Positions 24,924 to 33,684 of a DNA stretch of 35,918 nucleotides are shown here, piece by piece. Numbering within the stretch: position 1 is the stretch's first letter; each line of letters opens with the position of its first letter. The notes below the pieces were generated by a model, which was not told the origin of the DNA, did no database searches, and saw only the letters and a program-made list of their open reading frames with translations. This DNA is from Candidatus Izemoplasma sp. (lineage in GTDB: Bacteria; Bacillota_I; Bacilli_A; Izemoplasmatales; Izemoplasmataceae), in contig SKFU01000042.1 of NCBI GenBank assembly GCA_007117835.1, positions 1 through 35,918 on the forward strand, in the 5' to 3' direction. The translations under genes and the position numbers were made by a program.

Positions 24924-26164
24924 GTTTTTCTCTCCTTGTTCAACCGCTGTTTAATCGCAGTCAGTGATGGTGCGATACTATGTTTTTCTTGAATCAATTT
25001 CATGGCGTTTTTAGGATCTTTAAGTCCGTTCCCAGTAATAATGAGTGTCACCGATTCATTGGCACTAATTATTTTTTTATTTAATGCCTCAAGCAGTCCA
25101 GCCAGAGATGCCGCAGCGGCAGGTTCTGCAAAAACACCTTGGGCAGAGCCCAATTGCGCCATACTTTCTAAAATTGCCTGATCGCTGACTTTAAGCCAAT
25201 GACCTTTTGAGTTTTTTACCGCATTGAGTGCTTTAATTGGGTTTCTCGGCACCCCCACTGAAATGCTGTCAGCAATGGTGTTTTCTTTGGTAATTTTTAA
25301 GGAACTTTGGGTGTCAAATGCATCAACAAATGGACTGCATCCTTCACTTTGAACGCCAAGTAATTTAGGAATTTTATCGATGAGCCCACACTGTTTCATG
25401 TCATAAAACCCTTTATAAACACCGGCAATAGTGCACCCATCACCAACAGAAACAATCACCCAATCGGTTGGTTTGAAGTCAAGTTGTTCGGCAATCTCAT
25501 AGGCAACTGTTTTTTTACCTTCAACCAAATGTGGATTGATGGCCGCATTGCGATTATACCAACCAAAATGGGCAATCGCTTGTTTAGATAGTTCGTAAGT
25601 GGCTTGGTAATCACCATCGACTTGGAAAATAGTTGCGCCATATATCGATAATTGCATGCGTTTGCCATCGGGGATGCGTTTAGGGACAAAAATCATTGTT
25701 TTAAGACCCACTTTTGCAGCATTACCTGCCAGACTCGTGGCGGCATTGCCTGTTGAACTGCAGGCCACGATCGTTTGGTTGGCGTCACAGGCTTTGATGA
25801 CTGCAACAACAGATGCCCGGTCTTTTAAAGACCCTGTCGGGTTAAGACTGTCATCTTTTAAATACAGTGTTTTAAGCTTGATTAATTTGGCAATGTTATC
25901 GGCTTTGTGCATGGGTGTCCAACCCACGTGTAGGGTATCAATGTTATGTTTATTAGCAACACTCATCATTGGCTTATAACGCCAAATGGAATAATCTTTG
26001 TTGGTGTTAAAGTAGTGTTTATCAATTGTTTGACGCATGGCGTGATAATCGTATTCGATATCAAGTATGCCCAGTTCTAAACAATCGTCACAATGCATTA
26101 ACGTATCATCGAGGTGATAGGTCTTATTGCATCGTGTACAGCGGGCTTGCTTAACGTACTGCAT
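24920..26164 (-). CDS. Threonine-synthase-like PLP enzyme with N-terminal zinc ribbon
   Basis: 414 residues. A zinc ribbon opens the protein (CTRCNKTY and CDDC, about residues 9-31). The fold-type II core contains GWTPMHKA, the PLP lysine in NPTGSLKDRAS (about 115), CSSTGNAATSLAG, and the phosphate loop VSVGDGCTIAGV. These match short threonine synthases, which make threonine from O-phosphohomoserine. No other threonine genes are near, and the gene is embedded in the purine operon, so it may act instead on an amino-acid fragment from purine breakdown. It starts on the last base of the adenine deaminase stop (TAATG), with GAGGTG upstream. Confidence 0.82.
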   Translation of the reverse strand: MQYVKQARCTRCNKTYHLDDTLMHCDDCLELGILDIEYDYHAMRQTIDKHYFNTNKDYSIWRYKPMMSVANKHNIDTLHVGWTPMHKADNIAKLIKLKTLYLKDDSLNPTGSLKDRASVVAVIKACDANQTIVACSSTGNAATSLAGNAAKVGLKTMIFVPKRIPDGKRMQLSIYGATIFQVDGDYQATYELSKQAIAHFGWYNRNAAINPHLVEGKKTVAYEIAEQLDFKPTDWVIVSVGDGCTIAGVYKGFYDMKQCGLIDKIPKLLGVQSEGCSPFVDAFDTQSSLKITKENTIADSISVGVPRNPIKALNAVKNSKGHWLKVSDQAILESMAQLGSAQGVFAEPAAAASLAGLLEALNKKIISANESVTLIITGNGLKDPKNAMKLIQEKHSIAPSLTAIKQRLNKERKT

Positions 26165-27882
26165 TAAGTCACCTCTTCTTCTATTGGTACGATTTTGAAC
26201 TCAGTGACATCAAACAATCCTGTGTCTGTAAGCTTAAGTTTTGGAATCACTGGCAATGATAAAAATGCAAGCGTGATGAATGGGTCATCAATGGCTGGAT
26301 TTAAACCCATTTTTTCAATTGCTTGTGCCATTTGTTTAAGCATTTCTGAGACTTCGTGTGGGTCACGGTTGGTCATAATACCACTGATTTCTAAAGGCAT
26401 TTTACTGGCTATTTTTTGGTTGTGAATTACCACGATACCACCTTGCATCTCATACAAAGTTTTTATGGCTAAGTGCATGGCATCATCAGTGTCACCGATC
26501 ACAATAATATTGTGAGAATCATGCGCGATACTTAATGCAATTGCCCCGTTTTTAATGCCGTAACCTTCAACCAAGCCAAGACCAACATTACCGGTGTTTT
26601 TGTGTCGTTCTATGACGGCGAGTTTTAAGATGTCTTGTTTGGGATTATTGTGATAAAAGCCATCTTTGATCAACACGTTACGAATAAGTTTTTCTGTGGT
26701 AATGTTATTTTCAATGAGGCCGATGACTTTGACGGTGTCACGGGTTAATGCCAATCTTAAATCGATTGTTTTAGGGTCAATGTGGACAGTGTTTTTAACC
26801 GCAGAATCGTCATGGCATTGAACACTAAACAATGGTTTTTGGTTTTCTGCGACAAGCACCCCGTCTTTGAACACCAAATGCGGTTCGATGTTTTTAAGTG
26901 AATCAAATACAATCAAATCTGCGCGATAATTGGGTGCGACGGCACCAATTTGTTTGAGTTGATAACATTGTGCAATGTTGATGGTGGCCATACGAATTGC
27001 CATAATTGGTTCAATACCTGCTTGAATTGCGACGTTAACATTCCAGTTGATATGGCCTTCTTTTTCAATATCTTCTGGATGTTTGTCATCGGTACAAAAC
27101 AGTAAGCGGTGATGATTGAGTGGTGTGATGCCATTCAATAGTGTTTTTAAATTCCGGGTTGCTGAGCCTTCTCTTAAATGAACATACATGCCACGTTTAA
27201 CACGTTCTTTGAGTGAGGCAAGTTGTGTGCATTCGTGATCTGTTTGAACACCAGCAGTGATGTAGGCGTTTAGTGATTTAGCGAGAATGTCGGGGGCGTG
27301 GCCATCAATCGTTAATGGCTGCATCGTTTTTATTTTTTGGTGGATACTTGCCTCGCCTTCTAGTACCGCAACATAGTCCATCACTTCTCCTAAACCAATG
27401 ACTTGCGGGTATTTCTTAAGGTAATTAATGTCTTCTAAGGTGATTGTCGCACCAGCATTTTCAAATGCTGTCGCAGGCACACATGATGGGGCCATGATAA
27501 AGACATTTAAAGGAATGTTTTGACTGCTTTTAATCATGAACTCAATCCCTTTAACACCACTAACATTGGCAATTTCATGGGGGTCTGCAATAATGGTTGT
27601 GGTGCCTTTAGGAACCACGAGTTTGGCAAATGCAGGTGGGGTAACCATGGATGATTCGATATGGACATGGCCATCGATAAAGCCTGGTGCAACATAAGCA
27701 TGATTGAGATCGATTGTTTCTTTGCCTTGATAATCACCGATACCAACAATTATGCCATCTTCAATGGCAATATCATTAAGCTCAATATCGCCGGTAAACA
27801 CGTTAATGATCTGTGCATTTTTGAGTACTAGTGTTGCCGGTAGTTCACCCTTAGCGATGCGCATCATAGTTTGAGCATTCAT
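26164..27882 (-). CDS. ade: Adenine deaminase
   Basis: 572 residues, the standard length of the Ade family. The amidohydrolase metal site is seen as GFIDGHVHIESSM (about 70), the loop TTTIIADPHEIANV, and LLFCTDDKHPEDI; the C-terminal domain has ALSIAHDSHNIIVIG and ends with the ITNRDPHE-like box MTNRDPHEVSEM. It converts adenine to hypoxanthine and ammonia with a di-metal centre. It follows the FAD subunit gene with an ATGA overlap, the ribosome site AAAGGAGG lying in that gene. Its product is a direct substrate for the neighbouring Mo-hydroxylase. Confidence 0.95.
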   Translation of the reverse strand: MNAQTMMRIAKGELPATLVLKNAQIINVFTGDIELNDIAIEDGIIVGIGDYQGKETIDLNHAYVAPGFIDGHVHIESSMVTPPAFAKLVVPKGTTTIIADPHEIANVSGVKGIEFMIKSSQNIPLNVFIMAPSCVPATAFENAGATITLEDINYLKKYPQVIGLGEVMDYVAVLEGEASIHQKIKTMQPLTIDGHAPDILAKSLNAYITAGVQTDHECTQLASLKERVKRGMYVHLREGSATRNLKTLLNGITPLNHHRLLFCTDDKHPEDIEKEGHINWNVNVAIQAGIEPIMAIRMATINIAQCYQLKQIGAVAPNYRADLIVFDSLKNIEPHLVFKDGVLVAENQKPLFSVQCHDDSAVKNTVHIDPKTIDLRLALTRDTVKVIGLIENNITTEKLIRNVLIKDGFYHNNPKQDILKLAVIERHKNTGNVGLGLVEGYGIKNGAIALSIAHDSHNIIVIGDTDDAMHLAIKTLYEMQGGIVVIHNQKIASKMPLEISGIMTNRDPHEVSEMLKQMAQAIEKMGLNPAIDDPFITLAFLSLPVIPKLKLTDTGLFDVTEFKIVPIEEEVT

Positions 27883-28739
27883 GGTCTACTTGCCTCCTTT
27901 ATAATATGATTGATAAAATCAGCAATAAGGTTTAGTGCGACTTGTTTACGGTAGACACGGTTAGACCGTTGGTCATCGATGGGTTGGATGTAAGGCGCGT
28001 AAGCGGCTTGAAGTTGCTCGATTTTAGTGCTTAAGTCATTGATATTCAACCCAATAATCATGTTTTCAATGTCACGCTGGCGGACGATTGTTGCACTGAC
28101 TGCGCCAAACGCCATACGAATATCAGTCAGTGTATTGTTGTTAATCTTATATGTCCCAGCAAATGATATTTTGGCGATTGCGTCGGCACGTCTGCCGCCA
28201 ACTTTCTGATAGTAATGTCCAGATTCATCGTGTTTAGGAATGATAATTTGCGTAAGAAGCTCATCGGCGCGAATACCCGTTTTTTTGGGTCCGGTAATGC
28301 ATTCACTCAACCGTATTTTACGCGAATTTTGATGACTTTGTAGTACCACTTCTGTATCCCACAAGTAAAGCGGGACAAGTGCATCTCCGGCGGGGCTTGC
28401 ATTGACAATATTTCCCGCTAAAGTCGCGACATATCGAAGGGCTGGTGAGGCCATTTCTAAAATCACTTTCCTTAGTAATGGTGGGACTAAGGCATGACTA
28501 TTTAACGTTTCTAGTGGCGTCATTGATTGAATGATGATTGCCGCATCATTACTGCTTATACCTTGGAGTGCTTTTAGGTTCATAATATACATCACATGCG
28601 CTTTAAATCGTGGTGATAAGTCGCTATGATTACGATATTGTATCATTGCATCTGTGCCACCACCAATGATTTGGTATGGGTGTTTAGATAGTGCTTCAAG
28701 TGCTTCATTTAAAGTGTTTGGTATTAAATGTTTTACCAT
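27879..28739 (-). CDS. FAD-binding subunit of a xanthine dehydrogenase-type Mo-hydroxylase
   Basis: 286 residues of the CoxM/XdhB family. FAD-pyrophosphate contacts are visible as IIGGGTDAM (about 24-32) and TLAGNIVNASPAGD (about 106-119), and YYQKVGGRRADAIAKIS marks the middle of the domain. It passes electrons from the [2Fe-2S] subunit to NAD or another acceptor. The ATG overlaps the FeS subunit gene by seven bases and the 3' end overlaps ade by four. Symbols xdhB and xdhC are used differently between species, so none is given here. Confidence 0.94.
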   Translation of the reverse strand: MVKHLIPNTLNEALEALSKHPYQIIGGGTDAMIQYRNHSDLSPRFKAHVMYIMNLKALQGISSNDAAIIIQSMTPLETLNSHALVPPLLRKVILEMASPALRYVATLAGNIVNASPAGDALVPLYLWDTEVVLQSHQNSRKIRLSECITGPKKTGIRADELLTQIIIPKHDESGHYYQKVGGRRADAIAKISFAGTYKINNNTLTDIRMAFGAVSATIVRQRDIENMIIGLNINDLSTKIEQLQAAYAPYIQPIDDQRSNRVYRKQVALNLIADFINHIIKEASRP

Positions 28740-29209
28740 AAGCCTTCACCACGCTTTGCGGCGCTTTGAATGGCTTTAACAATCATGTTATACCCAGTAC
28801 AACGGCAGAGATTTCCGCTGATGCCAATGCGTATTTGGGCGTCTGTGGGTGCAGGGTTTTGATTTAATAGGCTTTCTGCGGCTAGAATCATACCGGGTGT
28901 ACAAATACCGCATTGGACTGCGCCTGCCTCAGCAAAACTGTTGGATAAAACATCAAAACGTGCTGTTTTTGCGTACCCTTCGATGGTCATGATAGAACGT
29001 TTATGAACCGACGCAAGGGGTAAACAACAACTGTTGGTAATGTGACCATCAAGCAATATGGCACAAGCACCACATTCGCCTTCACCGCAACCTTCTTTGG
29101 ATCCTTTTAGGTTGAAGTCTTTGCGTAAGACATCAAGCAAACGACGGCTTGGGTCAGTCTTAATAGTTTGTTCAGTGCCATTCAACATAAATTTAATGGT
29201 CATCATCAT
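28733..29209 (-). CDS. Iron-sulfur subunit of the Mo-hydroxylase (two [2Fe-2S])
   Basis: 158 residues, usual size for the CoxS/small subunit. The plant-type [2Fe-2S] site is GCGEGECGACAILLDG with a later Cys in SCCLPL; the second, helical site is QCGICTPGM with CRCTGY. Both are intact. The start is one of three successive ATG codons at 29209-29201; GGAG lies seven bases before the first. The gene overlaps the molybdenum subunit gene by 17 bases. Confidence 0.95.
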   Translation of the reverse strand: MMMTIKFMLNGTEQTIKTDPSRRLLDVLRKDFNLKGSKEGCGEGECGACAILLDGHITNSCCLPLASVHKRSIMTIEGYAKTARFDVLSNSFAEAGAVQCGICTPGMILAAESLLNQNPAPTDAQIRIGISGNLCRCTGYNMIVKAIQSAAKRGEGLW

Positions 29210-31292
29210 GCATCAACTCCATTATATATTCTGGTGTTGCGGGAATTTTCTTGATTGGTTTTTTAATTGCCATTTCAATCGCCATTGCGACTGCAGGTGC
29301 ACCACCCACTAAGGTCAGTTCACCAGCACCTTTGGCCCCATATGGTCCCAACGCAAATGGGTTATCATACAAGTGGGTTTGGGTCGGTGCCATATCGACG
29401 GCGGTGGGAATAATATAGTCGGTCATATTTTTTTGTTTGAGTTGCCCTTGTTCGTGAACCATGACTTCTAAATAACCATAGGCAACACCTTGTGCTGTGC
29501 CACCATCGGCTTGCCCAAGGACAATCGTTTCATCGAGTGCTTTGCCAACATCATAAACACTCCATATACCGATAATATTGACTTGATACGTGATTGGTGA
29601 TACCTCGACTTCAACAATATTTACGCCCCAAGAATACGCTGGGTAAGCATCTCCTTGGAATGTTTTTTCATCCCAAACAATCCATTCGGGTTGTTTATAA
29701 CGTTTTATGACTTCTAGTGGTGTTTTTGATTGCCACAGTGATTTCATTTCTAAAGCGGCTTGATTCACTAGACCACCAACAATCATCGCCGTTCTAGAGG
29801 CAACGGTTGGCCCTGAATCAGGCACATCGTCGGTATCAGGGTAATCAAAATGTACCTGTTCAATCGGGATTTCTAGTGTGTGTGATACGATTTTAATGAG
29901 TGTTGTTTTTGCACCTTGTCCCATATCAACAGCCGCAACTAAAATATACACGTGATCGTGATCGTCTTTTCTTAATTTCACTTGTGCATTGATGTGGGTT
30001 GATTCACCACTACCTGTAAAGCCACAGCCATGCAAGAAATAACTCATGCCAATCCCACGGTTTGGCATGGTTTTATACGCTTTAACTTTGTCGTGAAACT
30101 GAGCCATTTCAGTGGCTTTTTGGATCATTTTAGGCATGATGATAGGGTCTCTAAAGAGCCCAGAGGTTGAGGTTTGATCCCCTTGTTTTGCAAGATATTG
30201 CATTCTAAAACTGTAGGGGTCTTGGTTTAATTGTTTGGCCAGATGATGCATAAACATTTCGATCGCAAAAATCATTTGCGGCGCACCAAAGCCTCTGAAT
30301 GCACCATTGGGTACGGTGTTTGTCTTAAAAACGTCACCTGAAACAGCCAAGTGCTTAATCGTATATGCATTTGTAACAGCGATCAGCGCTCTTGATAAAA
30401 CCACGCCACTTAAGCCGATATATGCACCGCCATCGAGGGCAACTTTAGCACGAATACCAACAATGTTATTATCGGCATCGATGGCCGCTTCCATTGTTGT
30501 TTTTGAGGGGTGACGTTTGGTTGTTACACTCATGTCTTCTTCGCGCTCAAAGATCAATTTAATCGGTTTTTGGGTTTTACGGATAGCAATCGCAAGTTGA
30601 CAGGCAATGAGTGATGGGTATTCTTCTTTGCCACCAAAAGCACCGCCTACAGCGGCTTGGATTACACGCACATTATCTGGGTGTGTATCCAAGGCAGAAA
30701 CGACTGCGTTTTTTACGTAATATAGACATTGAACTGAGCCAATCAGTGTGACTTTTTCAGCAGTTTCTGGGTAACCAATAAATCCTTGTGGTTCAATGTA
30801 TGCTTGTTCCTGATACCCAGTTTCATAGGTTTCTTTAATAATCTTTTTAGCCTGTTTAAAAACCGGATCTGGATTGCCTTTTGTGAACTGGTAGTCAATG
30901 ACGCTTTTTTGATAGGAAAAGAGGGGTTCTAACGGTTGTATATCACAGATAATTTTATCATGGATATCATATAAAACACGTTTGTCTTCACCCACGATTA
31001 ACGCGATCGGTTCACCGATGTGTTCAACAGTATCTTCGGCGAATATTTTCCAATCTTCAAATATCATTTTTACGAAGTTTTTACCCGGAATATCCCGATA
31101 ATCGATAATCGTATAGCCTGACGGTAGCGGTGGGTAATGAATGGCTTTAATGATGCCTTTTGCGATGGGTGAACGTAAAGTAATGGCGTGAAGCATGCCC
31201 TTTATATCAATGTCACCGACATACTGTGCTTTACCTTGCATCCGCGCATGCGCATCAAGTTTATGGATGGATTGGCTGATGTCTTTATGCAT
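29193..31292 (-). CDS. Molybdenum-binding large subunit of xanthine dehydrogenase-type hydroxylase
   Basis: 699 residues of the xanthine oxidase/CoxL family. Cofactor and active-site motifs are in order: GGAFGGKEE (about 215), NGAFRGFGAPQ with the Arg typical of purine hydroxylases (about 333), DMGQGAKT and, near the C-terminus, GAKGAGELTLVGG carrying the catalytic Glu. With the two small subunits it should oxidise hypoxanthine to xanthine, or act in the reducing direction on urate. It is shorter than E. coli XdhD (about 956) and XdhA (about 752). Selenium, if used, would be a labile ligand, and no in-frame TGA is present. AGGAGG lies five bases before the ATG. Confidence 0.95.
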   Translation of the reverse strand: MHKDISQSIHKLDAHARMQGKAQYVGDIDIKGMLHAITLRSPIAKGIIKAIHYPPLPSGYTIIDYRDIPGKNFVKMIFEDWKIFAEDTVEHIGEPIALIVGEDKRVLYDIHDKIICDIQPLEPLFSYQKSVIDYQFTKGNPDPVFKQAKKIIKETYETGYQEQAYIEPQGFIGYPETAEKVTLIGSVQCLYYVKNAVVSALDTHPDNVRVIQAAVGGAFGGKEEYPSLIACQLAIAIRKTQKPIKLIFEREEDMSVTTKRHPSKTTMEAAIDADNNIVGIRAKVALDGGAYIGLSGVVLSRALIAVTNAYTIKHLAVSGDVFKTNTVPNGAFRGFGAPQMIFAIEMFMHHLAKQLNQDPYSFRMQYLAKQGDQTSTSGLFRDPIIMPKMIQKATEMAQFHDKVKAYKTMPNRGIGMSYFLHGCGFTGSGESTHINAQVKLRKDDHDHVYILVAAVDMGQGAKTTLIKIVSHTLEIPIEQVHFDYPDTDDVPDSGPTVASRTAMIVGGLVNQAALEMKSLWQSKTPLEVIKRYKQPEWIVWDEKTFQGDAYPAYSWGVNIVEVEVSPITYQVNIIGIWSVYDVGKALDETIVLGQADGGTAQGVAYGYLEVMVHEQGQLKQKNMTDYIIPTAVDMAPTQTHLYDNPFALGPYGAKGAGELTLVGGAPAVAMAIEMAIKKPIKKIPATPEYIMELMHDDDH

Positions 31293-31301
31293 AGAGACCT
31301 C

Positions 31302-32378
31302 CTATTCCATGATGATTGCTTGTTTTGGACATTTTGATACGCACAGTCCACATTGAAAGCATTTGTCATCATTGAATGTGATGTGGGTAGTAAAATCAAT
31401 GGCGAAATAAGGACATACTTGTTTACAAATCATACACTCAATACATTTTTCTTTAATTAAAGTTGGTGTGTTTGCTTCGTACACAACGGATTTATCTAGG
31501 TGGGTATCAATCACAGATTGCACAGATTCAAAGCCGTATTTATCCAATGATTTTGGCAGTTCAGTCAGTATTTTTTGGTATAAATCTTTGCCTTTAATCA
31601 ATGCACCTGTCAACATTTGTACGGCACTTGCACCCGCAAGTAAAAACTCGATAACGTCATCGGCTGTGGTGATGCCTCCAACTCCAATGATGGTTAAATC
31701 AGGTTCTGCTTGTTTAATTTTATAGACAGTGGCTAAAGCCACAGGTTTTATTGCTGGGCCACTCATCCACACAAATCCTTGATCGTTACCATAAACAATT
31801 TTGCGGGTTGCAATGTCGATACGCATTGCTGGTCCAAGTGAGTTGATGGCAACAATGCCATTCGCACCGGCATCTTTAATTGTTTTTGCAAATGCTTCGG
31901 GGTTGGGTATATGGGGACTAATTTTCATATAGATGGGTTTATCTGTGTTTTCACGAATTGTTTTTACAGTGTTTTCGATGACTGATAAATCGGTGCCAAC
32001 ATAGTGTGTTGATATCTCGAAAGCGTCTGCGAATGGATCGAGTAAAGGAATTAAAAACGCCATGTCTTCTTTCGTGTAACCCACACTCACAATTAGGGGT
32101 CTGTCTTTGATTTTTTGGTGTGCTGGCAATATCTCTTTAATCCATGTTTGATATGGTATTTCGCTCCACAGTTCTGAGTTCATTGCAAATGTTTTGTCGC
32201 CGTAAATGCATGGTTTCGGAATTTCTGGTAATGCTTTGGATATCGTTTTTGTGACCACTGCGCCACAGCCACTGTCTTGTATGAATGCCAGTTTTTCAGC
32301 ATCACCGACAATGGGTCCAGATGCTGGCATCAGTGGGTTGTTGAGTTGAATGCCATTAATGGTGGTTTTAAGTGTCAT
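31302..32378 (-). CDS. PreA-like flavin/4Fe-4S protein (dihydroorotate dehydrogenase fold)
   Basis: 358 residues. The first 290 form an FMN-binding TIM barrel of the DHOD/dihydropyrimidine dehydrogenase type (NNPLMPASGPIVGD, YMKISPHIPN, IGVGGITTADDVIEFLLAGASAVQM). The C-terminus carries two 4Fe-4S motifs, CIECMICKQVCP and CFQCGLCVSKCP. This is the build of the PreA subunit of dihydropyrimidine dehydrogenase, but no PreT partner is in the window. In this locus it may reduce a purine or uracil-like ring, a role given in E. coli-type clusters to YgfK, whose N-terminal half I recall as related. The start at 32378 has GAAGGTG upstream; the reading from 32423 lies inside ssnA. It overlaps ssnA by 11 bases. 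Confidence 0.88.
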   Translation of the reverse strand: MTLKTTINGIQLNNPLMPASGPIVGDAEKLAFIQDSGCGAVVTKTISKALPEIPKPCIYGDKTFAMNSELWSEIPYQTWIKEILPAHQKIKDRPLIVSVGYTKEDMAFLIPLLDPFADAFEISTHYVGTDLSVIENTVKTIRENTDKPIYMKISPHIPNPEAFAKTIKDAGANGIVAINSLGPAMRIDIATRKIVYGNDQGFVWMSGPAIKPVALATVYKIKQAEPDLTIIGVGGITTADDVIEFLLAGASAVQMLTGALIKGKDLYQKILTELPKSLDKYGFESVQSVIDTHLDKSVVYEANTPTLIKEKCIECMICKQVCPYFAIDFTTHITFNDDKCFQCGLCVSKCPKQAIIME

Positions 32379-33684
32379 TTTTGTCACCTTCTTTTTCAAG
32401 TTTTTGCCATAATGTTTTGGCACTATGTTGGGCTTTTTTGTAAGCCAACTCTAAATTTTCATCAACGCGGTATTGCTGTACGCGTTTTTTGCCTTTAATC
32501 CAAACATCGCTTGGTTTAAAACTTTGAAATAAACCGAAAAATACATGCCCGAATGCATTGGTATCCTTTATTGGGGTTGGTGGGACATACGGGATGCTAA
32601 GGATGTCGGCTTGGAATCCCGGTTGAAGTTGTCCTAAGCGTGTGCCAAATAAACGACTCGCATAATTATAGGTGTTAATGATGATTTTACGTAAGTCATC
32701 CAAACCAAATACGGTCGGTGATTGGGTCTTTAAATGCATTGCGTAATATAGCATTAAGTACTCGGTGGTCATTGCCGATGAAATACCATCATTGCCAAGA
32801 ATTAACGGGATGTCTTTTTCGATGAACTTCATCACATCAGGCAACCCAACCGCATTGTTCATGTTAGACGTTACATTCAGTGCCACTTGAACTTGGTGTT
32901 TTTTCATTAAATCAAGTTCTTGATCGTTGACATACAATGCATGCACTAAAATACTGTTAGGGTTTAACAATCCATGGCGTGCTAAGCGGTGAACCACTGG
33001 TTCGTGATATTTTTGGATGCTGTCTTCTTGGTCCATTTGACTTTCTGCAACATGCATGTGAATGGGGATGGTGCCAAGTACTTTTTTAACATTTTTAAGT
33101 GTCTCTTCAGAAAGACTCATTGATGCATGTAGACCAAATAAACCGCGACTTTCAGATGTTTTATTTTTTTCAAAGAAGTCTACATTTTCTTTAATGCATT
33201 GAGTAATGTTAAAACGATCACTGGTTTCAAAGGCAAATGCACCGCGTAAGCCTACCGTATCGACCACGGCACGCTTAAGTGCATTGAGTGTGCCGACGAT
33301 GTCGGTGCCTGAGGCATGGTGATCAATCATCGTCGTAATGCCGTTTTTTACGGCATCTGTTGCACTGACGATACCGCTATGATAAACCATGTCTTTATCC
33401 AATGCCCGATCGATTCGCCACCATAACTGATCTAGTATTTCTTGAAAATTATGGGGATTAAACTCAAGCGCTAACCCACGGGCGAATGTAGAATAGATAT
33501 GGGTGTGTCCAGCGATTAACCCTGGCATAATTAAATGGTCTTTAGCATCATAAATTGTGTCGCTTGCTCGGGCTTTAAAATCATGCATATCCCCGATGTC
33601 TTGGATTGTTTGATTGAAGCGGATGTATGCGTTTTTCTTTAGTGTTTGAAAATCATACAGTGTCGCGTTGATTAATACGTTCAT
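32368..33684 (-). CDS. ssnA: SsnA-type aminohydrolase
   Basis: 438 residues of the amidohydrolase superfamily (SsnA/AtzA-TrzN-guanine deaminase branch). Metal ligands are seen in AGHTHIYSTFARGL, the IPIHMHVAES strand, LVHALYV and GNDGISSAM (Asp). SsnA is one of the conserved genes of anaerobic purine/urate loci and is expected to deaminate or open a purine-derived compound. The ATG at 33684 (second of two adjacent ATG codons) lies 7 bases after AAAGGAGG; the longer reading from 33756 runs through that ribosome site inside hyuA and adds 24 residues that look untranslated. It overlaps hyuA by 32 bases. Confidence 0.9.
   Translation of the reverse strand: MNVLINATLYDFQTLKKNAYIRFNQTIQDIGDMHDFKARASDTIYDAKDHLIMPGLIAGHTHIYSTFARGLALEFNPHNFQEILDQLWWRIDRALDKDMVYHSGIVSATDAVKNGITTMIDHHASGTDIVGTLNALKRAVVDTVGLRGAFAFETSDRFNITQCIKENVDFFEKNKTSESRGLFGLHASMSLSEETLKNVKKVLGTIPIHMHVAESQMDQEDSIQKYHEPVVHRLARHGLLNPNSILVHALYVNDQELDLMKKHQVQVALNVTSNMNNAVGLPDVMKFIEKDIPLILGNDGISSAMTTEYLMLYYAMHLKTQSPTVFGLDDLRKIIINTYNYASRLFGTRLGQLQPGFQADILSIPYVPPTPIKDTNAFGHVFFGLFQSFKPSDVWIKGKKRVQQYRVDENLELAYKKAQHSAKTLWQKLEKEGDKNDT

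Noticed and set aside
25656-25979. 107-codon open frame on the plus strand
   Set aside because: Antisense to the threonine-synthase-like gene, whose motifs are intact in the other strand; no start signals.
12348-27882. Possible use of TGA as tryptophan (mycoplasma code)
   Set aside because: Many genes end in TGA at the expected family length, often in ATGA overlaps, and Trp residues are encoded by TGG; the standard bacterial code fits.
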